From Rhizobium sp. NFR03 (GTDB taxonomy: Bacteria; Pseudomonadota; Alphaproteobacteria; Rhizobiales; Rhizobiaceae), in assembly GCF_900111275.1 (NCBI RefSeq), contig NZ_FOGR01000001.1, positions 620,001-684,000 of the forward strand: a stretch of DNA of 64,000 nt, written 5' to 3'. Of this stretch, positions 1 through 7,105 are shown piece after piece (position 1 is the first letter of the stretch; each line of letters begins with the position of its first letter). Under the pieces are notes generated by a model. The model was not told the origin of the DNA and did not search any database. It saw only the letters and a list, made by a program, of their open reading frames with translations. The translations under genes and the position numbers were made by a program.

Positions 1-333
1 GCCGTGCAGCGGTCGATCAAGACCTACGGCGACGCCGCCGTCGTCTCAGCATGCCGGACCCTAGTTGCAGCATGGCCGAAGGACACCGGCGCCCTCCACG
101 CCATCATGATCCAAGCGCTGGCCCGGCTGTATCGCAACAACCGCCAACACATCGACGAAGCACGAATGACCGCAAAACTGATGGGAAAGGATCGCAAGAT
201 CCTAACGGGCGACGCCGAAACCCTGCGCAGTATCGGCGGGGGTGACGCCACCGCCAGCGTCGCGAAGGTCCTCGTCGAAATCTACAACAAGAGCCTTCAG
301 CAAGGACAGATCCAGATCGGAGCAAACCGATGA
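1..333 (+). CDS. Element protein, probably 5'-truncated by the window edge
   Basis: The frame is open to the first base, so the GTG at 4 may be internal and the gene may start outside the window. The visible 109-110 residues are helical and soluble, with no signal peptide or membrane segment. A stretch reading MGKDRKILTGDAETLR followed by a Gly-rich turn reminds me of the C-terminal part of ParB-like or DUF6551-type proteins of alphaproteobacterial prophages, but the nuclease core would lie upstream and cannot be checked. Its stop overlaps the next start by 4 bases (ATGA), so it belongs to the cargo operon that runs to the integrase. Confidence 0.6.
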   Translation, partial: AVQRSIKTYGDAAVVSACRTLVAAWPKDTGALHAIMIQALARLYRNNRQHIDEARMTAKLMGKDRKILTGDAETLRSIGGGDATASVAKVLVEIYNKSLQQGQIQIGANR

Positions 334-1079
334 CCCCCCATAAAGGTCAGCAACCAAACCGGATTGAAGAAGCGGCCCGCACGATCTTTGACCTGTTGCC
401 GCACAACGGCGCAATGGGCAGCGCACGGCCTGCCTGGGATGAACCAGCGGCCGCCCCGCAGCGTGACGAGGCGCTGCGCTACGCTCACGCCGCCGCACCA
501 TTCTTGTCGCCCACCCCATCACCCCAGGCAGATGTGGAGGCGCAGGTTCTTAACCTGCTGCTCGACCATCACTATCACGGGCACTTTCTGCCTGAAGGTC
601 GATATCGCATCGCCACTCCCAATGCGGCCGACCAACCCCCATCGACCCAGAACAATGTGAAGCCGCTCGCCTGGGCGACTGTGCCGAAAACGGAAGGCGG
701 ATGGCGTTTCGTGACGGACATCGAGGCGCAGGCGGATACGTGGCGGGCTGACGGGCATACCATCGTTCCGCTCGTTGAAGCCCCGCCACCCCAGGTCAGA
801 AAGCTAGGCCACACGGCGGCGGACCTAGTTGCCAAGATCGCGCAAGTCTCTAACGCAGTCGGCTTCCAAGCGGGCGAACCGGCGATGGAGATGGCTGGCC
901 TGATCGTCTCCATCCTTGCCGCCAACCCCGAGCACATCGAGCGCTTCATGACCGAAGGCTCGGAGCTTTTCTTGGACTGCACCTTCAACCACGAAAACGG
1001 ATCGCTGACCTATCGGGCCATGAACGGGTCGATCCTGTCGCCGTCCGTCCTTCGCGAGAAGAAAGGGCAGCAGCAATGA
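330..1079 (+). CDS. Hypothetical protein of the integrated element
   Basis: 249 residues; not recognised. It starts with ATG overlapping the previous stop and ends overlapping the next start, so translation is likely coupled. The middle is Pro/Ala-rich and low in complexity. Around residue 150 is the motif VEAPPPQ, which recurs in the next protein and is encoded by the same 17-base string. The C-terminal half is more regular and ends in a Lys/Gln-rich tail. No membrane segment, signal peptide or catalytic motif is evident. The coupled position before a 3'-5' exonuclease and an integrase suggests a phage or ICE early-region protein; function unknown. Confidence 0.65.
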   Translation: MTPHKGQQPNRIEEAARTIFDLLPHNGAMGSARPAWDEPAAAPQRDEALRYAHAAAPFLSPTPSPQADVEAQVLNLLLDHHYHGHFLPEGRYRIATPNAADQPPSTQNNVKPLAWATVPKTEGGWRFVTDIEAQADTWRADGHTIVPLVEAPPPQVRKLGHTAADLVAKIAQVSNAVGFQAGEPAMEMAGLIVSILAANPEHIERFMTEGSELFLDCTFNHENGSLTYRAMNGSILSPSVLREKKGQQQ

Positions 1080-1879
1080 CCGCTACCCGAGATCGACTTA
1101 TCGGAAACCTCCTTGATCGTTGGGAGATGACACCCAACGACCTGAAGCAGGAAATGCGGGAGCATAGTTGCGGCAAGCAACTGGACGAGCTTTTGAGCCA
1201 TGTCGAAGCCCCGCCACCCCAACCGAATGTGGTGCCGATCGAACTCGACGGCGTTTCGAGGGCACTGGAAAACGGCGACGGCGTCTGGCGGTCATGCAGC
1301 GGTTGCCATGAACTTGACGAGGGCGTTGCAACCGGATCTTACAGCGATCTGATGAGGTGCCACCTTGGCATAGGCTGCAGCGAATGCGGCGGCATCGGTG
1401 CGATTTGGGATACGACCGATTACGCGGAGATGGGCGAATATATTGCGCTCACCTATCCAGACGCACCCCAACCGACAAAACCGATCGGCTATATCCCAAG
1501 CGCCTTCATTAAGCATCTGCGCGACGGAGTGCAGGGCAAAATCTTTATCTACACCGAGCCGCAGCCTTTGACGGTTGCACTGTACGTAGACCCGCCGCGC
1601 GAGCGCAATGTGCGGCAGCTGGATTGGTCCAACTTCGCTGGGCCGAAACGGAATGCCGAGTGGAAGCCGGACGATCAGGACCTGATCTACACGGCCATCA
1701 ACTTCCGAGACGATGAATGGGGCGATGCGGACGAAGACGCAGGTCAACAGATCGTCGAGCGCTTGCTTCAGGCGTGGCAGGAAGCGGAGATGGCGGCGGC
1801 CCACTATGCCCACCATCGGCGTGAGCTGCTCGATGCTGTCCAGCCCGCGACCCAAACGGAACAGCAGGAGACGCTTTGA
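1076..1879 (+). CDS. Hypothetical protein with a Cys-rich, zinc-ribbon-like segment
   Basis: 267 residues; not recognised as a whole. Around residues 73-102 there are paired cysteines (CSGC, then CHLGIGCSEC), spaced like a zinc ribbon, though I cannot show metal binding. The N-terminal part carries VEAPPPQ, shared with the preceding protein, as if both use one linker. The C-terminal third is acidic and predicted helical. It begins inside the preceding stop (ATGA) and its TGA overlaps the next ATG (TGATG), so it is part of the same coupled cluster. Lar-like restriction-alleviation proteins have comparable Cys clusters, but the similarity is too weak to assign. Confidence 0.65.
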   Translation: MTATRDRLIGNLLDRWEMTPNDLKQEMREHSCGKQLDELLSHVEAPPPQPNVVPIELDGVSRALENGDGVWRSCSGCHELDEGVATGSYSDLMRCHLGIGCSECGGIGAIWDTTDYAEMGEYIALTYPDAPQPTKPIGYIPSAFIKHLRDGVQGKIFIYTEPQPLTVALYVDPPRERNVRQLDWSNFAGPKRNAEWKPDDQDLIYTAINFRDDEWGDADEDAGQQIVERLLQAWQEAEMAAAHYAHHRRELLDAVQPATQTEQQETL

Positions 1880-2547
1880 TGCGCGATCTTATGATTGACA
1901 TCGAGACGCTGGGCAGCCGCCCCGGAAGCGTCATTTTGAGCATTGGCGCAGTCACGTTTGACGCCGAGACCGGCCAGTTGGGCGACGAGTTCTATTCGGC
2001 AATTGATCCTGAAACCGCAGTCTCAATCGGGCTGACCACTGACGTCGCAACGATGATGTGGTGGATGAAGCAATCGGAAGACGCGCGCCGTGCGGCCTTC
2101 TGCGGCGAGCGCCATTTGGCGCCGGTCCTGATTGAGTTCGCGGAATTTGTCCGAAGTGCAGACGCCAGTCGAGTATGGGCCAAACCCCCATCCTTCGATC
2201 TCGTGCTGCTCGAAGCAGCCTTCAGGGCGTGCATCCTTCCCGTGCCATGGCATTTTCGGACGCACCGCGACTGCCGGACGATCTTTGATTTGACCAACAC
2301 AAAGCAACCCGACGTCGGCACAGCGCACAACGCGCTTGATGACGCGAAGGGCCAGGCGCTAGGCGTCATCGCCGCCTATTCGACGCTCGGCGGCAACCTG
2401 CCGCCCCAGGAACAACCGAACGATGGAACGCGGCGAACCTTCGTGATCCCGGACGGCCAATATGCCGTACTCGATGAAGACGGCCGAGCGACGGGAGAGG
2501 TGCGCCCTTTGCCAACGCCCCAGGAGCCATCGGGCGGTGCGACATGA
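1879..2547 (+). CDS. DEDDh-type 3'-5' exonuclease (RNase T / DnaQ fold)
   Basis: 222 residues. The ExoI motif MIDIETLG supplies D7 and E9, D107 lies in the SFDLVLLEA stretch (ExoII), and HNALDD supplies H150 and D155 (ExoIII). This is the full DEDDh set for a two-metal exonuclease acting on DNA or RNA from the 3' end. The length and layout resemble small phage exonucleases annotated as exodeoxyribonuclease VIII-like or Rv2179c-like. ATG 1879 was preferred over the in-frame TTG at 1876 because it overlaps the previous stop in the usual TGATG form. A role in element recombination or RNA turnover is inferred from its place in the cargo operon. Confidence 0.85.
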   Translation: MRDLMIDIETLGSRPGSVILSIGAVTFDAETGQLGDEFYSAIDPETAVSIGLTTDVATMMWWMKQSEDARRAAFCGERHLAPVLIEFAEFVRSADASRVWAKPPSFDLVLLEAAFRACILPVPWHFRTHRDCRTIFDLTNTKQPDVGTAHNALDDAKGQALGVIAAYSTLGGNLPPQEQPNDGTRRTFVIPDGQYAVLDEDGRATGEVRPLPTPQEPSGGAT

Positions 2548-2711
2548 CCGCCCGCGCAATCATCACCGAGAGCGAGTTGCGCCGCATGGCGAGGGTCGTC
2601 AAGAGTGAAGGCGTCCGAGTTGGCACAGAGATCGATGGCAGGGTGTACTGGGTTGCGCCGGAGCACTCCAAGCCCGCCGCAGTTGACGAACAGGAGGAGA
2701 TCAGGCTTTGA
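2544..2711 (+). CDS. 55-residue protein immediately upstream of the integrase (possible Xis/accessory factor)
   Basis: A short ORF of 55 codons. Its ATG overlaps the exonuclease stop (ATGA) and its TGA lies 8 bases before the integrase ATG. The protein starts MTARAIITESELRRMARVVK, then GVRVGTEIDGRVYWVAP, which suggests a helix followed by a beta hairpin. From memory, small proteins of the pattern ITxADLxRAxKxAKExG...I.PDG.I.I.P often precede tyrosine integrases in alphaproteobacterial elements. That makes a recombination-directionality or integrase-linked role plausible, but unproven. Coupling on both sides and a coding-like sequence support it being a real gene. Confidence 0.7.
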   Translation: MTARAIITESELRRMARVVKSEGVRVGTEIDGRVYWVAPEHSKPAAVDEQEEIRL

Positions 2712-2719
2712 ATGATCTC

Positions 2720-3832
2720 ATGCCTCGAAAACTCCCGCTCTACGTCTGCAAGCAAAAAGACCGCAACGGCGCATGGGTCTATTATTTCCGAATAGGGAAA
2801 GGCTCGCGTACCCGGCTGCCCGATCCAAACAACGCCAGATTTCGAGCGGCCTACCAGGCGGCTTTGGCTGGCACGGACATCGAAATCAGAGATCGAGATG
2901 CGCCGAACACCATCGCGTGGTTGATCGCCCGCTATATGGAAAGTGCAGAATGGGCAGGGCTTCAGCCAGCGACCCGGAAGCAGCGAAGCAATATCTTCTT
3001 CCACGTCAAAGAGAAATCCGACGGTCGCGGCGGCAAGATCGGCATGAAGTCATATTCTCTCATCACAGAGAAGGCCGTCCGTGCCGGCATGGAAGATCGA
3101 GGCAAGACGCCGGCCGCCGCGAACAACTATCTAAAATCCATGTCCGCACTTTGCAAATGGGCCGTCAAGAACGGGCACATGAAGAGCAACCCGGCAGAGG
3201 GCGCCGACCGCTACAAGCTTAAAGGCGACGGCTTCCCTGCATGGGAGATCGAGGACGTTCGCGCCTTCTGTATCAAGTGGCCGATCGGCACGAAGCAGAG
3301 GCTTGCGATGGAACTCGCGATGCACACTGGCTTGAGACGATCTGACCTTGTCCGGATTGGACGGCAACATCTCCGAGGCAGCGCACTGTCGATAACGACA
3401 GCCAAGACGTCAGCTCGAATCACTGTCGAGCTGCCGCAACGGGTGATCGACATCATCGCGGCCACGCAAACCGGCGATCTGCACTTCCTGGTCACGGACT
3501 ACGGTAAGCCGTTCTCTGTTCCGGGTTTTGGGAACTGGTTTGGCGAAGCCTCCAGAAAAGCAGGACTAGAAAAAAACACCCACGGCCTTCGAAAACTGGC
3601 GGCGACCATGGCCGCGAATGGCGGTGCGACAGCGCACGAACTGATGAGCCAATTCGGCTGGTCGAATTCGAAGCAGGCGGAGATCTATACCAAGAAGGCC
3701 GATCGAGCACGGCTCGGGGTCAAGGCTTCCCGCATCGTCAGCGAACAGTTAGAGAACGAGCTTGCCCCTCACAGTGAAACTTGCGAGGGGAAAATTCCAA
3801 ATAGCGTAACGAATTCAAGCACTAAGAATTGA
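2720..3832 (+). CDS. int: Tyrosine recombinase / phage-type integrase
   Basis: 370 residues from ATG 2720; a TTG at 2708 would add four residues. The C-terminal catalytic domain shows R206 in TGLRRSD, a candidate K229 in TAKT, H288 and R291 in HGLRK, W314 at the second-histidine position, and the nucleophile Y323 in EIYTK. This set is typical of integrases that insert elements into tRNA genes. Residues 60-160 match the SAM-like core-binding domain. The stop codon lies 2 bases from the tRNA-Ile2 3' end, so the integrase sits at the junction and probably recombines within that tRNA. Confidence 0.95.
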   Translation: MPRKLPLYVCKQKDRNGAWVYYFRIGKGSRTRLPDPNNARFRAAYQAALAGTDIEIRDRDAPNTIAWLIARYMESAEWAGLQPATRKQRSNIFFHVKEKSDGRGGKIGMKSYSLITEKAVRAGMEDRGKTPAAANNYLKSMSALCKWAVKNGHMKSNPAEGADRYKLKGDGFPAWEIEDVRAFCIKWPIGTKQRLAMELAMHTGLRRSDLVRIGRQHLRGSALSITTAKTSARITVELPQRVIDIIAATQTGDLHFLVTDYGKPFSVPGFGNWFGEASRKAGLEKNTHGLRKLAATMAANGGATAHELMSQFGWSNSKQAEIYTKKADRARLGVKASRIVSEQLENELAPHSETCEGKIPNSVTNSSTKN

Positions 3833-3834
3833 GG

Positions 3835-3880
3835 TGGTAGGCCCGGAGGGACTCGAACCCCCAACCAAGCGGTTATGAGC
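3835..3880. other. Probable integration site (att) in the tRNA 3' half
   Basis: The integrase gene ends 2 bases from the tRNA 3' terminus, the usual geometry when an element inserts into the 3' half of a tRNA gene and restores it. The crossover identity segment should lie here. The second copy was not found in this window and is expected outside it, to the left. The exact crossover cannot be fixed from one end. Confidence 0.5.
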
Positions 3881-3910
3881 CGCCGGCTCTAACCATTGAG
3901 CTACAGGCCC
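3835..3910 (-). tRNA. tRNA-Ile2 (anticodon CAU, lysidine type)
   Basis: Read on the minus strand, the sequence folds as a 76-base tRNA with encoded CCA (plus TGG at 3835-3837). It has a D arm with TAGCTCA, anticodon loop CTCATAA (anticodon at 3875-3877), variable loop and T loop TTCGAGT. The acceptor stem has a G1-U72 wobble. CAU could mean Met, but the loop context and the GCTTGGT stretch after the anticodon stem match tRNA-Ile2, whose C34 is converted to lysidine by TilS to read AUA. It is intact and presumably functional beside the element. Confidence 0.9.
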
Positions 3911-4063
3911 TGACGGCGGTGCCGTTTGTGGAGGTCAATGGTGGCCTCCGCGAGATGGCTTTAGCGGAATTTCGGGATTGTCACAAGACACCGCCGTATT
4001 CCCTTCACATTCGGTCCGCAACAAGGTTGCAGGGACGAAATAGATGAAGAGAAAGAACCCGAT

Positions 4064-4822
4064 ATGATGTCAACGCTCCGCCCGCGCCCTGCCCTTCCGG
4101 CTGGTTTCGCACCCGTGCTCGCACTTGTCGTGGCGGCCACGGCGGCCCTGCCCGCTTTCGCCCAGACACCACCGCCACCGCATCGTGAAGCGGTGATCGA
4201 GGTCAATGGCGAAGGGCGTGCGGCCGTAGCGCCGGATATGGCGATCCTCTCCTTCAGCGTGGTGACGGATGGCAAGACGGCGCGGGAAGCGTTGGACGGC
4301 AATTCGAAAGCCATGACAGATGTACTGGGTGCCCTGCGCACAGGCGGGATCGCCGACCGGGATCTCCAGACCTCCGGCTTCGCGGTCAATCCGCAATACC
4401 GTTATCCCGAAAACAACAATGGCAGCGAGCCCCCGACCCTTATCGGCTATCAGGTCGCCAATACCCTGACGGTACGCCTGCGCGAGATTGCAAAGCTGGG
4501 CGCGATCATCGATCAGGCCGTCACTCTCGGCGTCAATCAGGGTGGCAGCATTCAGTTTACGAACGACAAGCCTGAAGCTACCCTGAGCGAAGCCCGTAAG
4601 GCAGCCGTCGCCGATGCGGTCACCAAGGCACGAACGCTTGCCGAAGCCGCAGGCGTAAAGCTTGGACGGGTCATCGAAATCAACGAGAATGCCGGTCGCC
4701 CCGAACCTATGCCCATGGCCCGCGCCATGGCAAAAGACATGGCCGAAGTGTCCGTTCCTATCGCAAATGGCGAAAACAGCTACAACGTCACGGTGAACGT
4801 GACCTTCGCAATCGATCCCTGA
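4064..4822 (+). CDS. SIMPL-domain (DUF541) periplasmic protein
   Basis: 252 residues, starting at the first of two adjacent ATGs. The first 35 or so residues form a signal peptide: basic start, hydrophobic core, then ALPAFAQ. The remainder matches the SIMPL/DUF541 pattern of periplasmic proteins such as E. coli YggE: an opening IEVNGEGRAAVAPDMA strand, a central TLTVRLREIAKLGAIIDQAV segment, and a closing strand pair. Family members are linked to oxidative-stress tolerance, but their chemistry is not established. The gene is alone on this strand and ends before a bidirectional terminator. Confidence 0.85.
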   Translation: MMSTLRPRPALPAGFAPVLALVVAATAALPAFAQTPPPPHREAVIEVNGEGRAAVAPDMAILSFSVVTDGKTAREALDGNSKAMTDVLGALRTGGIADRDLQTSGFAVNPQYRYPENNNGSEPPTLIGYQVANTLTVRLREIAKLGAIIDQAVTLGVNQGGSIQFTNDKPEATLSEARKAAVADAVTKARTLAEAAGVKLGRVIEINENAGRPEPMPMARAMAKDMAEVSVPIANGENSYNVTVNVTFAIDP

Positions 4823-4958
4823 GGATATCTGGAGCGACGGGCTCATTGCAGCTCGTCGCTCTACCTTGGTGGACGCAGTTTCCGTCCCTTCTGCCGGCAT
4901 CGCTCGCTCGGAGCAGCCGACGCTGGCCGCGCTGTTTTGGACTTCATACAATGACAGG

Positions 4959-4998
4959 AAAAGCCTGCCTGCTCCGTTCGAAGCAGACAGGCTTTTTT
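4959..4998. terminator. Bidirectional rho-independent terminator
   Basis: An inverted repeat (AAAAGCCTGCCTGCT against AGCAGACAGGCTTTT, one mismatch) is followed by T6 on the plus strand and flanked by A4 on the other side. It lies between two convergent genes and could end both. Confidence 0.8.
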
Positions 4999-5027
4999 GT
5001 CACGCGGCCACGAGAATTTCTGTGCGA

Positions 5028-5402
5028 TTACCGGCCCAAAGCAGGGCATCCCCGCACATTTGCGAAGGTCACTGTACGGAAGCCGCCGCGGAAACGACCC
5101 TCGACGACAACCCGGCGCGGGGTAACATCGACGACGCGGGCGCGGCGCAGGCCGTAGGCGCTGGCCTTGTCCGCAGCAAGCCACGGTGCACAACGACCGC
5201 GGCGGTCACGACCCCAGTCCCGGCGATCGCGATCGTGGCGGTTTCGCGACCAGTCACGCTCGTCGCGATACTGAACATCGACAACGGAGCCGGAGTGAAG
5301 GCCGAGACGGATCTGGTCGGCGAAAGCGGTGCCGGCAAAGGCAGAAAGGCCGGACACGCCGATCAGCGCGGCAACGGCAAGTCGGGTGATCATGGTTTTC
5401 AT
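5028..5402 (-). CDS. Small secreted basic protein
   Basis: 124 residues. The first 28 make a clear signal peptide (MKTMITRLAVAALIGVSG...AFADQ). The mature part is very rich in Arg and Asp (repeated RD/DR pairs around residues 46-68), followed by a beta-rich C-terminal half with RVVDVTPRRVVVEGR. Short exported proteins of this type are common in Rhizobiaceae and generally unnamed. A GAGGA ribosome-binding site sits 7 bases before the ATG. It converges with the SIMPL gene at the shared terminator. Periplasmic location is inferred; function unknown. Confidence 0.75.
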   Translation of the reverse strand: MKTMITRLAVAALIGVSGLSAFAGTAFADQIRLGLHSGSVVDVQYRDERDWSRNRHDRDRRDWGRDRRGRCAPWLAADKASAYGLRRARVVDVTPRRVVVEGRFRGGFRTVTFANVRGCPALGR

Positions 5403-5689
5403 GGAGCGTTCCTCGATCTTCTGGAGCGAACTCGCGTTTCCGCGAGGCGTTCATCTGTTGCTCGCCATCATCAGGCGAAGGATTCCTTTTTAGCGCGGGG
5501 AAGCTGAATGTAGGTAAAATCGCACATTCAGGAACCGTTCATGTTGAAAAGGCACCGGCCTACGTCTCCCGGTAGCGCAGGCTCCCGGGAATACGTCATA
5601 CAGGAGCGCGTCGTGGTTTCTCCACAGCGACATGCAGAGGAGCAAGGACCAGACGTGTCTTCAGCGAGGTTGAGAGATCACAAGGGGCT

Positions 5690-6094
5690 CTACCGCAGCA
5701 GCTGCTGCTCGAAGATGCGGATGTTGCGGTAGTGCGTGAGGCGCGTCACGCTCGGTCCGTCGAACTCGAAGACGAAGACGCTCGGGATCGAGTAGGATTG
5801 GCCTGTCGCAGCCGGAAATCCCGCCATGCTTTCGCGGTAGTGTCCCCGCGCCGTGACATCCACTGCGACGCGCTGGCCGAGTTGGTCGCGCATCGGCACC
5901 ATATCGACGAATTCCTCGTCGAAATGCCGGAAATAACTCATGATCGCGAGACGTAGCGGATGCGAGCCGATGGCACGTTGCCCGGTCAGGGTATCGAGCG
6001 CCGCATCCTCGTCCAGAAACCCCGCGATCGTCTCGAAGTCCCGATGGTTCAGAGCCTCCATGAAGCGCTGGGCAATCGTCTGCACGTCCGTCAT
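5690..6094 (-). CDS. NTF2-like / SnoaL-fold protein
   Basis: 134 residues. The pattern is that of a SnoaL/NTF2-like small alpha+beta barrel: an N-terminal helix pair (AQRFMEALNHRDFETIAGFLDEDA), then strands with VAVDVTARGHY and a closing VFVFEFDGPSVTRLTHYRNI. Members bind small hydrophobic ligands or act as isomerases, so no specific reaction can be given. ATG 6094 was preferred to GTG 6097 because of the GGGAGGAG ribosome-binding site. It lies about 105 bases downstream of yjbQ on the same strand and may share its transcript. Confidence 0.75.
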   Translation of the reverse strand: MTDVQTIAQRFMEALNHRDFETIAGFLDEDAALDTLTGQRAIGSHPLRLAIMSYFRHFDEEFVDMVPMRDQLGQRVAVDVTARGHYRESMAGFPAATGQSYSIPSVFVFEFDGPSVTRLTHYRNIRIFEQQLLR

Positions 6095-6199
6095 CACTCC
6101 TCCCTCTTCGTCGGCTTACAGCGCTGTGAAAGCAAACACTCCTCGGAAACAATGATACGAGAACGGCCGATGTCAAGCGCTGGAATGACGCACCGAATT

Positions 6200-6622
6200 C
6201 TATCGTCCGAGATGAAGCACGATCTCTCGCCGATGCGGACGCTGACGATGTTCGAAGAGATACAGGCCCTGCCACGTGCCAAGCACCAGGCGTCCCGCCG
6301 AGACGGGAATACCGATCGATACGGCGGTCAGCGCCGCCTTGATGTGCGCCGGCATATCGTCCGGGCCCTCGTCGGTGTGAACGACCCACCGCATGGACGG
6401 ATCATCGGACGGGGGAACGAGACGCGAGAAGAACATGTCGAGATCCCGTCGCACGTCCGGATCCGCATTTTCCTGAATGAGCAGCGAGCATGAGGTGTGC
6501 CGGACGAACACTGTTGCAAGGCCTTCCTCGACCTCTGACTGTCGTACAAAAGCCTGCACCTCGCCGGTGAACTCATAGAGCCCGGCGCCGCGGGTCGAGA
6601 CGATGAGTGTGGTCTGTGGCAT
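6200..6622 (-). CDS. yjbQ: YjbQ family protein (UPF0047)
   Basis: 140 residues, matching the usual family length of about 138. Visible family signatures are FVRHTSCSLLIQENADPDV near residues 35-55, then HTDEGPDDMPAHIKAAL and GTWQGLYLFEHR near the C-terminus, containing the conserved His and Glu residues of the active-site cleft. The family has been annotated as secondary thiamine-phosphate synthase from complementation work, but its physiological role is unclear. The start at MPQTTL is supported by a GGGAGA ribosome-binding site; upstream ATGs lack one. Confidence 0.85.
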   Translation of the reverse strand: MPQTTLIVSTRGAGLYEFTGEVQAFVRQSEVEEGLATVFVRHTSCSLLIQENADPDVRRDLDMFFSRLVPPSDDPSMRWVVHTDEGPDDMPAHIKAALTAVSIGIPVSAGRLVLGTWQGLYLFEHRQRPHRREIVLHLGR

Positions 6623-6663
6623 GACATCTCCCGGTCGTTCCATCATCTGCGCGAGCACGCACT

Positions 6664-7017
6664 CTACACGTGAACAAGCGTATTGAACCCACCATAGATC
6701 ATTCTCTGCCCGTCAAAGGGCATGGCGCCGGGGTCGATCTTCAGTCGAGGGTCCGCCATGACCTTGGGCACGATCATATCCCGGTCTGCCTTGGAGGCGT
6801 AGACGATCCAGGCGAAGATGACGACCTCGTCCGCGGCGGCCTGCACGGCCCGGGGAAACGAGGTTACCTTACCATAGGGAAGATCGTCACCCACGCATTC
6901 CACGTAATCGAGTGCCCCGTGCGCCTTCCATATCGCGCCGGCCGTTCGAGCCAAGTCAGCATAGGCATCGAGCCGATCCCGGCGCACGGCCACGATGAAA
7001 CCGTCGACATATGTCAT
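6664..7017 (-). CDS. DUF1428 family protein
   Basis: 117 residues, starting MTYVDGFIVAVRRDRLDAY after a GGAGGA ribosome-binding site; the ORF extends upstream but that part lacks family character. The pattern YVDGFI...YRxxA..A...W.E.GAL.Y.EC.GDD and the closing DPGAMPFDGQRMIYGGFNTLV are typical of DUF1428 (YbaA-like) proteins, a dimeric alpha-beta barrel fold of unknown activity. It lies 41 bases upstream of yjbQ and may be co-transcribed with it. Confidence 0.85.
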   Translation of the reverse strand: MTYVDGFIVAVRRDRLDAYADLARTAGAIWKAHGALDYVECVGDDLPYGKVTSFPRAVQAAADEVVIFAWIVYASKADRDMIVPKVMADPRLKIDPGAMPFDGQRMIYGGFNTLVHV

Positions 7018-7105
7018 TCGTCCTCCTTCCACGCACGACACCGTTCGTGATGGCTGGGGAAGCCGAAGGTTGGCGAGATGTTCCGAAGGGGTTTCGAGTT
7101 TTCGG

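Noticed and set aside
5541-5732. Short plus-strand ORF upstream of the NTF2-like gene
   Set aside because: No ribosome-binding site, no protein-like composition, and it runs into the antisense of the NTF2-like gene.
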